In this document: piece after piece, positions 34,784 to 44,165 of the stretch
Position numbering within the stretch: the first letter of the stretch is position 1
Layout of the letters: every line of letters begins with the position of its first letter
From: Dasypus novemcinctus
Taxonomy: Eukaryota; Chordata; Mammalia; Cingulata; Dasypodidae
DNA length: 64,000 bases
Direction of reading: 5' to 3'
NCBI RefSeq assembly: GCF_030445035.2
Contig: NC_080694.1
Coordinates: 74,291,147 to 74,355,146 of the forward strand
The notes under the pieces: generated by a model
What the model saw: only the letters and a program-made list of their open reading frames with translations
What the model was told of the DNA's origin: nothing
The model's database searches: none
Translations under genes and position numbers: made by a program

Positions 34784-36479
34784 TAGGATGTAGAATTTTT
34801 CCAAGTCAACACATATTCTATATCTAACCTTTAAACCCATCACTATATGCCATTTTGCTAGTGAGGGATCCTGACATTATATTGGGCTTCAATTTTCAGG
34901 AAGTTCTGGATCACAGAGTGGTTCAACAATGGCAGCAGAGGAATACTGGTATAGGATACTATTGACAGGTGATGTATGGCTGACAGGGAGTATACAGGAC
35001 ATATGTCCAGGGTGCATGGTAATGTTTGGATATACTCATAGTGGCAACAATTAAAAACTACAGCTGGGGGGGTACTGGGTTTCTGGCCGGGGGTGCTCTG
35101 TCGTGGTCCCTAGGGGAGCAGCGGCAGTCCTCCAGGTGCAGTGGCAAGGACCGGGAAGGAATGAGGGTCCAACAGTGAGCCCCTGATACTAATGACTATG
35201 CTTGCGAGCCTATATGCCTGAAATAAGAACAAGGCCTAGAGCAGCACTGTGCCTGGGAATTTCCTCCTGACAGCCTTCATGTTACTCAAATGTGGCCAGT
35301 CTCAAAGCCAAACTCAGCATGTAAATGCAATGCCTTCCCCCAGCGTGGGACTTGACACCCGGAGATGAGCCTCCCTGGCACCGAGGGATCACTACCAAGT
35401 ACCAGCTGATGATGCAACTGGAAAATGACCTTGAATTGAAGGTTCAATGCAGATCAGCAGAATATCCCTGTCTACATATAATAACATGACTTTAAAAGGC
35501 TGTTTGACCTAATGTAAGGGGGAAAAGGAAAGGAGAAATGAGTTTATATGGGTACGAGTCTCTAAAAAAGAGTCTGGAGGTTGTCAGAAGGATTGCCCTT
35601 ACGCACAACTGAGCAGAGTCTAAGAGACAGATAAAGTAGATACAATCCCCAGGTATTGGTTCCTTGGAGGGCTAAAGAGACCCACGGGTTCTATGGGAAT
35701 GGCAGATGGGGTTCACTGCCATGTCAGAGGGCCCTTCTTTGGAGCTGGTGTTTCTGCGTGATGAAACTGGACTCAGATGGGATCTCTTTTCATGAGACTT
35801 TCATGCTACTTTACTGGAATTGTAGTTGGTGTTGGGGTTTAAGATATATTTAGGGGATTTGAATCTCTGGACTGACAATATGATAGCCAGGCCCTGAGCC
35901 TCAACAGACTCCAGCTCCTACAATCTGATTATTGGACTCACCTTACTCAGCTAAGATGGAGTTGAAGAAGGACAACCACCACACCATGGAGCCTAGAGTG
36001 CCTACAACTGAAAGCAGGAGGATTGCACCCACTATCCATGTGGAATCTGAGCCTCCTCTTGATGTAGAGGTGCAACGGACACAACCAATCCAAGGTCCAC
36101 AGAGAAAAGGTGGCATTGGAGTGGATAAAGTGGACATGGTGGCTGATGGGTATGGGGAATGGCAGGAAGAGATGAGATGTGGAGGCGCCTTTGGGACTTG
36201 GAGTTGCCCTGGATGGTGCTTCAGGGGTAATCACCGGACATTGTAAATCCTCCCAGGGCCCACTGGATGGAATGGGGGAGAGTATGGGCTATGATGTGGA
36301 CCATTGACTATGAGGTGCAGAGATTCCCAGAGATGTACTTACCAAATGCAATGGATGTGTCATGATGATGGGAGTGAATGTTGCTGGAGGGGGGGGGGAG
36401 TGGTGGGGTGGGGGGTTGGGTTGAATGGGACCTCATATTTTTTTTAATGTAATATTTTTACAAAATCAATTAAAAAAAA
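34770..36479 (+). mobile_element. ~1.7-kb terminal module of the young L1 (copy C)
   Basis: Begins AGAAAAAGATAGGATGTAGA after the A-rich L1 joint and ends in ~10 A at 36472-36480, before the host target duplication. It shares its whole length with copy A and its 3' parts with copies at 1.5-2.7, 22.6, 28.0-29.0 and 51.4-52.6 kb. It is either the normal 3' end of this L1 lineage or a fused passenger carried with it. The shared target duplication shows that L1 and module are now one insertion, unless the module landed exactly in the tail. Confidence 0.82.
35956..36246 (+). CDS. Module ORF, 96 codons, copy C
   Basis: Same reading frame as copy B: MELKKDNHHTMEPRVPTTES at the start, PPLDVEVQRTQPIQGPQRKG in the middle (residues ~31-50), and RGNHRTL then TAA at the end. 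It lies ~240 bp before the poly(A) end of the composite L1. No family recognised. The copy at 14194 has the same N-terminal ~50 codons, and the copy near 52057 has a decayed version, so the frame predates these insertions. Function unknown. Confidence 0.35.
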   Translation: MELKKDNHHTMEPRVPTTESRRIAPTIHVESEPPLDVEVQRTQPIQGPQRKGGIGVDKVDMVADGYGEWQEEMRCGGAFGTWSCPGWCFRGNHRTL

Positions 36480-37080
36480 AAGAACAAGGAAAGGCTGTGC
36501 AATCGTTCCACTATTATTACACAATATACTGTCAAGCAAAGGAAACAACAAACATACGGTTTATAAAACAGAAGAGAAAATGTCTCATTTTGCAGGTGAC
36601 AGGATCGTGTAACAGCAAATCCTATAGTAAAAAAATGTTCCTAGATTAGTGAGTATAGCAAGATTGCAGATTTCAAGGATAGTATACAAAAGTCATTTTT
36701 ATTTCTATATACAATGTAAAATTAGGAAATGAAAATTAGAAATTCAATTTACAATAGCACCATCATAATAAAATGACTAGGTATCAATTTACAGAAAGTA
36801 TGCAAGATCACTACACTGAAATCTACAAGTACTCTGGAAGGAAAGTAAAAAACCCTGAATAAATGTGGAGAAATGCCAGGTCAACAAATGGAATATTCAT
36901 TATTAAAGTATCAATTCTCCCCAAACTGGCTTATTGTTTAAATACAATTCCAATCAATATCATGGTAGGCTTTTAAAAAGAAATTGACAAGCTGATCGTA
37001 CAATTTTTATGGAAGCACGAAGGACTTTGAATAGACAAAACTTTTTTTTTTCAATACCTACTTCGAATTAAAAAATAAAA
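36480..37080 (+). mobile_element. Old L1 ORF2 remnant, right part
   Basis: Continues the L1 broken at 25237: AAGAACAAGGAAAGGCTGTG is followed by decayed ORF2 with the text ATTATTACACAATATACTGT and TTTGCAGGTGACAGGATCGT (FADD-region equivalent). It ends in an AAAATAAAATAAAATAAAAT run at ~37070-37095. Confidence 0.82.
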
Positions 37081-38900
37081 TAAAATAAAATAACAGGAAA
37101 AGGCAGCTCAACAAGTTATGGAGGCATTACTCCTAAAAAGTTCTGTCCAGGCACTTGTATCTCATCAGATTCCAACTATTAGCTCAGTTCCTCTAGAGCT
37201 CAGGAAGACACACAGAAGAAACAGATTAGTTAAATGGCTGGGGAAGGACAGTCTTTTCTACAAGCGGTTGAAAGTTTCAAATACAGTTTTGACCCAAGGA
37301 GCTGGCGGGGGCGAGGCCGAGGGGACCTGGACAGCTAAGGCCCCCGAAGGAGAAACGACCCGGGACGCCGGGCTCCTGCGCTCAGCCTGGGGGAAGGTCC
37401 ACCTTGGTGTGGGGATGGTGGGCAGGTGCCTGGTCCGGGGGTCTGGGGAGGCGGGAGGGTCAGCCCTCGGGTTCGTGGAGTGCGTGGGCAGAACCTGGGC
37501 GGGTCTTCTCGCCCACCTCCCCGCCGTCCACGAGGGTCTCCCGCCCGCAGGCCGCGTCCTGCCCTCCGCCCTCCAGGACCCGCATCTCCGGGGCCTCCAG
37601 CTGCGAGGCCGCCTCCCCGCACCCAGCCCGGGTCGCACCAGCTCAGCTGATCAGGAGCTGAAGAGGCGCCTGCAGGTGGCCAAGGGCTCTGACCACAGGC
37701 TGCCCAGGGCTGGGGGGAAAGCGGCGAGAGGGGAGACCCTGGGCTCCTGGAACCAGGGGCCGCGGCCTCCAGGAGCCACACAGTCGCGCTCGCCCCTCCC
37801 TCGGGTCCTTGATTTCCCCACCCAGTCTCAGGAAGGCTCTGGTGAGGGGACCCCTCAATCACTTCCCAGCCCTCACCCTGACTTCTCCTTCTGTTCCTGG
37901 GTGTGTTTGGATTATACCATTCCTGCAAAACAGAAAAATGCTCAACACTTAACACTTATAACCAAGGACAGGGTGACACCTGAGTAATTATCGTCCAGGT
38001 GAGAATAGAGACCTCCACCCCGCCCTGGCCAGAAGCCCCCTCTGCCTCTCACTGAGAAGACCCCGTCCCTCCCCTCACTGTGTCCACGAGGCTGCCCCTC
38101 CCCTCTGGCTCCTTCCCATCCACTGTTTTCTCCTCCACCCCCAGTCGTCCCTATTTCCTCCCTCTCTTCTCCTCTCAGGAGCCCCCCTTGTTCCTAGGCC
38201 AATGCGGGGGGCTCCCTCTACCCCAGGTCTTAGAGTTGGGGGATCACGGATGGATTCCTGGAGGAGGCGCCCTCATGCCTGGAAGCAGCAGCAGGAACAA
38301 GCGTCAGGGGCGTGGGCGTCCAAGGACCTCTCCTAGGAGACGGGGGACTGGTGCTGGGGCGCCCCTAGCTTGTGGCCCACCTTGGACCCAGGAACTAGAG
38401 GCAATGGTCTGTGAATCGTGCTCTGCCCTGAGGCCAGAGTCCACGGTCACCCAAGGGAGGAAACGCCTACGTCAGCGTGGTCGCACAGACCCTGCCCTGG
38501 ATCGCGGGCACCCCCTGATGTGCAGACACATGCCCGGATGCTGGGGGCGCAGAGAGACCCCGGGGAGGCCTCCACTCAGGGCAAAGGGGAGCGCGGGTCT
38601 CTGTCCTCCGCCCGGTGGCCACGCGGGGGCGCCGCCGCGCTCTCTAGGATTCTGACGTGAGGAGGGGTCGGGCTTGAGTGGGGCAGAGCTGGGGGACCTG
38701 GGGGCTCAGCACTGATGGGAAAGGGGGTGAAGCTGCCTTCTGAGCATCCCTGGAACCCACTGGAGTCAGACTCCGGGGGGCGCAGGGAGGGGGCGAGGAG
38801 GGGCGCTCAGCAGCCCTTGTGCTCCTTGAGGTTTCCATCTCTTCCAGAGCCCCCGCCCAGCCCGCTTGGAGCAGCCCCTGGGGGCACTGGAGAGAAGATA
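37081..38900 (+). other. GC-rich unassigned region with a 289-codon ORF (37118-37987)
   Basis: GC-rich between two AT-rich repeat blocks. A + strand frame opens at ATG 37118 (MEALLLKSSVQALVSHQ), is Gly/Pro/Arg-rich in the middle, contains DQELKRRLQVAKGSDHR, and closes at 37987. A second + frame covers 38080-38655. Overlapping open frames on the minus strand show that GC content alone can keep frames open here. GT/AG-like sites around 37545-37553 (CCGCAG) and 37998 (CAGGTGAGA) are possible. I do not recognise a family. It could be a decayed MHC-region gene. Confidence 0.35.
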
Positions 38901-40860
38901 CTTTTCATCTACTCTGTTCCTTTTCAGTGGGATGTTGTTTTTTCTAATAAACTTTTAATCTTAGAATACTTTTACATCTACAGAAAAATGGTGGTGATGA
39001 GAGAGCTCAGAGGCAACCCCGTTTCCCACAGTGTTAACATCTTAAATCCTGGTGTTTTGCTCCTCTCATGAAGCGATATTGATGCGCTATTAGTAACTAA
39101 CCTGAAGTTCATGTGGCTTTCATTAGCTTCACCCCAGGTCCTCTCCCTGTCCAGGATCCCATCCAAGGCACCGCATCACATTTAGTCCCATCGGGTCTCC
39201 CTGAGCTCCTCTGGCTGTGACAGTTTCTCAGACTTTCCTTGTTTTTGGTGACCTTAGACAGTTTTGAGGCGTCTTGGTCAGGGTGTGTAGACTGCCTCTC
39301 GATTTGAGTTTGGTTGATGTTTTTCTCATGGTTAGACTATAGCTGAGGGATTTTAGGGAAGGGGCCACGGAGATGCCACATCTCAACAGAATAAGAAGAG
39401 GACGTGGTGTGACCCTGATTCACCTCTGGTGATGTGAGCTGGGTGTCCTGGCCAAGGCAGCGTTTTCTGGGATTGTCCAGGCTGAAGTTACTGTTTATGT
39501 CCCCTTCCATTGTCCTCCTTGGAAGGATGTCTTCTGTGCATCCACACTAAGGGGTGGGGAGTTATGCTCAACTCAATGAGGGGGAAGCATCTACCTAAAT
39601 CATGGGGAATTCTTGTTTTGAGAGATTTCTCTATTCTTGCCATCGTTAATTATTTATCCAGTCATTTACAGGCTCGTGGATATTAATATTGTACTTTTGA
39701 CTATAATCCAATTCTCTGCTATTTATTTTGTTGCTCAAATGGTTCCAGTTTTGGTCACAGAGTCTTTCCAGGTGGCTCCTGAGTCCTTCCGACATGTCCC
39801 CATGGTTTTACATTTTGGGCAATACTCATCTTCTTACACTCCCACATGCTCCAGACTCATCTTATATATTTCCTCCCCCAGCCCTAGATTCAGCCTTTTC
39901 TGCAAGGAGCCTTGGTTCAGTTTTGAGACAATGGTATTAGAAATTGAGGTCTAGGCACTGGGTTTGCTCATTGTTATTGGGGTATCATTGCTTCTAGGCC
40001 CTCATCAGGGAGAACTAGGAAATGTGTGTATACCAGTGCATGTGTAACACATCTATCATACATATATATACACACATACATTAATATTTATACTAAGCTG
40101 TATTATGATAAACACTAGTTGATTCCATGTCTCCCACTCTAATCCCAGATCATATATATCATTCTTAATTTCCCCTTTGCAAATCTGTAACCTCCCAGTT
40201 ACTCTCTCAGCTACTTTGAGAAATTTGGCTCACTACACCTAAGATATATTATTATTCTGTCCTCATACATATGAACAAGTGATTTCAGAATTGTTAGCCC
40301 CTACCTCATGAGAAAGGACTTTACCAAGTACAGTCAGTGCTTGTGCATAGTTGCTTTTGTCTTCCCTCTTACAGTTTCCAGCCAGCTCCAAAGGTCGTCA
40401 GTCCAGCAGCTCCTCCCCCTCCTTCAGTGAGGTCCTGCCCTGCAACTGTGATACACCTGGATCCTTCTGCCACCGTCTGCAGCCATCCTGGGACTCCCTG
40501 CCTGCTGGGAAGGTTTTTTAATGTTTGCACACTTAAGTGTTACTCTTTGTGCTGTAAGGTTTACGGCTTTAGATACATAGACAGTGTGGTGTATCCCCCC
40601 TACAGTACCACACAGAGTAGGGTTAGGGCCCTAAAATCCCTTGCGCTTCACCAAAACAACCTTCCCCCCTCCCCAATCTCATGGCAGCCAGGGATCTGCT
40701 TTCAGTATCTACAGTCTTGGTCTTTCCAGAATTTCATGAAGATGGAACCAGACACCGTGGAGCCTTCCCAGAGTAGCTTCCTTCACTAGCAATTTGCATT
40801 TCCAATTGATCCATGTTGTTGCGTGAATTAACAGCTCATTCCTCTTGAGGGCTGACTAGT
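38901..40860. mobile_element. Old L1M-type 3' region, fragmented
   Basis: A long run of text matching ancient L1 3' sequence as I know it: GTTAACATCTTAAATCCTGG, CTGTGACAGTTTCTCAGACT, TTTTCTCATGGTTAGACTAT, TTATTTTGTTGCTCAAATGG, TGCTCATTGTTATTGGGGTA. No intact frame. Strand left open because I could not fix the element's direction with confidence. Confidence 0.6.
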
Positions 40861-40892
40861 ATTGTATACTATGGATCAATGTATTACCACCA

Positions 40893-40977
40893 ATTTTTTT
40901 ATGAGGTACCTTGGATTGAACCGAGGACCTCCTCCATGGGAAGCAGGTGCTCAACCCACTGAGCAATGACAATTCCC
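40893..40977 (-). mobile_element. tRNA-derived SINE head fragment
   Basis: Minus strand: TTGCTCAGTGGGTTGAGCAC with box B GGTTCAATCC and CACCTGCTTCCCATGGAGGA. Same short SINE type as at 18638-18724. Confidence 0.72.
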
Positions 40978-41271
40978 CAACCACCCGCTGTTTAATCCAC
41001 TCACACGTAGAAGGACAAGGTGGTGGCTTCAAGTTTGGGAAATTAATAATTAAGCTGCTTTGAACATTTCTGTACATGTTTCTACCTAAATACATTTTTA
41101 AAGTAGATGAGCAAATACCTGGGAGCACCATTGCTGGGTTGCAAGTTAAGCCCACGCTTAGCTTTTACCTGCCAAATTCCTCCGTGGTGGCTGCACCCTT
41201 CGGCCTTCCTACCAGCAGGGAGTGTGGGTTCCTGGGCCCCACGTCCTTGTCAGTGCAGGTGTCACCACTCG

Positions 41272-41718
41272 TGACAGACTGAAAATCACCTCCCAACCCA
41301 CCAGTGACCTCCACATCCTAATCCCTGGAACCTGTGAATATTGCCTTTTATGGCAAAAGGCCCTTTGCATCTGTAATTGATGTAGAGATGGAGATTAGCC
41401 AGGATTATCCCCATGGGCCCCAGGAGTGATCACATGGATCTCAGAACAGGGAAGGAGGGGGAGATGTTACCACACCCAGAGGAGAAGGTGATGAGAAGAT
41501 GGAGCAGAGATCTGACGATGTTGGCCTTAAGGTTAGAGCGATGCAGCCAGAAGCCAAGGAGAGCTGGCAGCCACAGAAATGGAAGAGGCGAGACACAGGT
41601 TCTCTCTGCTAGAGCCTCCAGAGGGAGCCAGGCCTGGCTGACACCTCGGTTCCAACCAGGGACATTGATTTTGGGTTTCTGGCCTCCATAATTGCAAGAA
41701 CATAAATTTCTCTTGTTT
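41272..41718 (+). mobile_element. MLT1-type (MaLR) LTR
   Basis: Matches MLT1 LTR layout: CCTCCACATCCTAATCCCTG, GTGAATATTGCCTTTTATGG, GAGATGGAGATTAGCCAGGA, GAGAAGATGGAGCAGAG-type text, GACATTGATTTTGGGTTTCT, CCTCCATAATTGCAAGAACA and TAAATTTCTCTTGTTTAAAG before the SINE insertion. Confidence 0.78.
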
Positions 41719-41730
41719 AAAGTCACCAAA

Positions 41731-41896
41731 TGGGGACAAGAGTTGGCTCAAGTCTTTGGGCACTTCCCTCCCACATGGGAAGTCCTGGGTTCAGTTCCTG
41801 GTGCCTCCAAAAAAAAAAGACAAGCACAAAATGAACTGTCACAGAGAGCAGACAGCAAGCACAAACACCAAATGGGGTGAAGTAAATAAATGAAAT
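41731..41896 (+). mobile_element. Short tRNA-derived SINE with target duplication
   Basis: Head AGTTGGCTCAAGTCTTTGGG (box A) and GGGTTCAGTTCCTGG (box B), then a short body and an AAATAAATGAAATAAAG tail. Flanked by AAAGTCACCAAA (41719-41730) and AAAGCCACCAAA (41897-41908), one mismatch in 12. Confidence 0.83.
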
Positions 41897-42439
41897 AAAG
41901 CCACCAAAGGTGTGAACATTTGTTCCACTAGTAATAGGAAATGAGCCCACCAGTGTATTTTATTTTATTGTAGCCATTCTAACAGGTGTGTGCAGGGGCA
42001 TCTCGTGGTGGTTTCATCTGCTCTTCCCTAATGACAGTGACGCTGAGCGTGTTTTAGGTGCCTATTTGCCACCTGTGTATCTTCTTTTCTGAGGTGTCTG
42101 TTCAGACTTTAACCCAGTTAAAAATTGGGTCATTTTCTTATTGTGGAGTTTTTTCCGAAGATTTTACAGTCAATTTTATTCATACATATTAATAAAACAA
42201 TCCTTCCAAAGTGTACAATCAGTGGTACTTGGCATAATCACACAGAGTTGTGCTTTCATCACTTGAGTCAATATTTGGGTGTTTTCATTACTTTAATAAT
42301 AATAATAATAAATGAAAACAAAAAACCTAACCCTTAATCGCCACACAATCTCCCTACCCTTTCCAAGAGAGACCTAGCATCTATTGGTTTCTTTTTCCTC
42401 CCCTGTCCCCCGCCCTGCTACTTTGCTGTCTGTGTCCAT

Positions 42440-42757
42440 TCACTGTGTGATCTTCTGTATCTATTTCTCTTTTTGTCTTCTTTTCTCATTTTTCTCCTCT
42501 AGGATTCACCAGGAGTTGATCTTGGGGACCTCCAATGTGGAGAGAGGTTCCCTGTCACGTGCATCACCTCAGTTCCTGGTTGCTGCTGCATCTCCCCTTG
42601 ACTCTCTCCTTTGTCTCTTTTGTTGTGTCGTCATCTTGCTGCGTGGTTCACCTGGTTTACCACATGGGCACACCTTGATCAGGAGGTCCCAGGGACGGAA
42701 CCAGGTCCTCCATTAGGGTAGACGGAAGCCCAATCACTTGAGCCACATCTGCTTCCC
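42440..42757 (-). mobile_element. DAS-type tRNA-derived SINE
   Basis: Minus strand: GAAGCAGATGTGGCTCAAGT head, box B-like GGTTCCGTCCC, body with GACGACACAACAAAAGAG-type text, and a T-rich (A-rich on -) end at the low coordinate. Same family as the one at 9389-9724, more diverged. Confidence 0.75.
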
Positions 42758-43002
42758 TCAGTTTCCATCTAACTCATTTGTATTTACATTTTGTATAGAT
42801 TGAGTCAAACAAAAACAGAAACCACAATGATGGAACCTAAACTTGGACCCAGGCTTTCTGGTGGCAAAGATGAAATTGCTTCAGTGTCTTTGCTGAATTA
42901 CAGCCCTTTTCACCTACAGCACTTGCTGAGAGAGTCCCTATGGGAACACCATGGTGCACCTGAGAAGGAAGCTGAGAATAATTTAAAGAACTTCTTAGAG
43001 GA

Positions 43003-43058
43003 AGCAGATGCGGCTCAAGCGATTGAGCTCCTGCCTACCATAGGGAAGGACTGTTGAG
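43003..43058 (+). mobile_element. DAS-type SINE head scrap
   Basis: GAAGCAGATGCGGCTCAAGC followed by GATTGAGCTCCTGCCTACCA. Only the tRNA-like first ~55 bases are present. Confidence 0.65.
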
Positions 43059-43920
43059 TTTTAAGAGTTCTTTATGTATTCTGGGCAGAAATCCTCTATC
43101 AGAAATGTGATCTGAAATACTTTATCCCTGTGGCTTGAGCCAATGATAAAATGTAAGCTCGCAAGAGAAAATGAGAACTTTGGAAAACTGGTATCCACCA
43201 CCCTAAGCTTGACAGCTTTCCAATACACACACATTTTCTGGTGGGATCTGTGTTCATTTTAGAAGTGTGACTTTTGGCAATATGTACAGAAATGTGTCAG
43301 CACTGAAAGATCTACATAACCCAGTGGGCCAATGTGCTACTTTAAAATTTTCATGCATTAGTACAAAATCCATTTAATGTGCAAAGACAGATCTGAGGAT
43401 TTCCATGTCACAAGATTAAATGTTCAACAATATGATTTCAGACTGCAGCTCACCTTTAGAAAGTACTCTCGTGCTTTTAGTGTAATATCAATGATGAATG
43501 TCAATGGTCACCTGAAAAGGCTATTAAAAACACTTCTCTATTTTCCAACACTTATTTTCAAGGCTGAATTTTTGTTCAAACCCAAATAACAGATTGAATG
43601 TAATATGAAAGTCCAGGGGTGCTCTATTGAGACTGCTGAGAAAGATTTGCCCAATTGTAAATTGACCCACTCTTTTATTATGCTGTTTTCTTTTCGAATT
43701 AGTTATCAACGTGTCATGAGTTTTAGTATAAATATTCATCTACAGGAATTAGTATTTTATTTCCATTTTAATTTCTAGCATGGCTGGTACCAGTAGGGGT
43801 CACCCACATCCCCTCGGGGTCCTCACTAACCTGTCAGCTGTGAAGTCAGGACCAGGCCTCACTGACGGGGTGACAGTGCTCGAGGCAGGGGAGGGGTCGG
43901 GCCAGCCCAGAACCCGGTCT
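43059..43920. other. Intergenic upstream of the class I gene, no gene seen
   Basis: AT-rich to ~43780, then rising GC toward the class I promoter. Small ORFs lack known domains. Confidence 0.55.
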
Positions 43921-43959
43921 CGCTCTCAGGGTCCCCCCGAGGCTGGCGTGTGGGGGGAG

Positions 43960-44165
43960 GCGAGGGGGGAAGTCCCCGGTCCCCGCAGTTTCACTTCTTC
44001 TCCCAACCTGAGTCAGGTCCTTCTGACCCCACCCTCGTGACGCGGGCCCGGGCGGCCTCCCATTGCGGGCCTGGTTCTGGGGAAGCCAATCGCGGACCCT
44101 GCGGCCCATCCAGAGCCCGCCCCGACCCGCCCGGACTCAGGTTCCCCCAGATCTGGGGTCCGGCC
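43960..44165 (+). promoter_or_regulatory. MHC class I promoter (kappaB, ISRE, CRE, CCAAT)
   Basis: Order as in known class I promoters: enhancer A-like GGGGAAGTCCCC (43966-43977), ISRE AGTTTCACTTCT (43987-43998), X2/CRE-like TGACGC (44038-44043), inverted Y box CCCATTGCGG (~44060-44069, where CCCATTGG is usual) and CCAAT (44086-44090, AAGCCAATCGC). This predicts NF-kappaB, interferon/IRF and NLRC5-CIITA-type control. The changed Y box may weaken the SXY module. Confidence 0.82.

Larger units (their letters stand above)
25238..36479 (+). mobile_element. Young composite L1, near full length, with 1.7-kb terminal module
   Basis: One 11.2-kb insertion into an older L1, bracketed by a 15-bp target duplication. 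Order: 5' UTR from GAGAGGGAGATCAAGATGGT (25238-27853), ORF1 (27854-29830, interrupted), ORF2 (29906-33716, broken), 3' UTR with G-rich tracts (33717-34780), an A-rich joint GGGGAAAAAGAAAAAAG, then the ~1.7-kb module and a poly(A) end. Secondary insertions are an LTR-like block in the 5' UTR and a 994-bp module copy in ORF1. Low divergence between the two ORFs and consensus-like motifs show recent activity. ORF2 is dead in this copy (one frameshift, two stops). Confidence 0.92.
40978..42420 (-). mobile_element. Old L1M remnants, minus strand (interrupted by MLT1 and a SINE)
   Basis: Text of the inverted L1 3' part: CCATTGCTGGGTTGCAAGTT (~41130), CCTTCCTACCAGCAGGGAGT (~41204), then after the MLT1 and SINE insertions GCCATTCTAACAGGTGTGTG (~41975), AGGTGCCTATTTGCCACCTG (~42057), CAGTTAAAAATTGGGTCATT (~42115) and a short (AAT)n run near 42295-42312. 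Confidence 0.68.

Noticed and set aside
37118..38660. TRIM10, TRIM39, MIC or CCHCR1 gene
   Set aside because: I compared what I remember of these proteins in all frames and found no shared motif.
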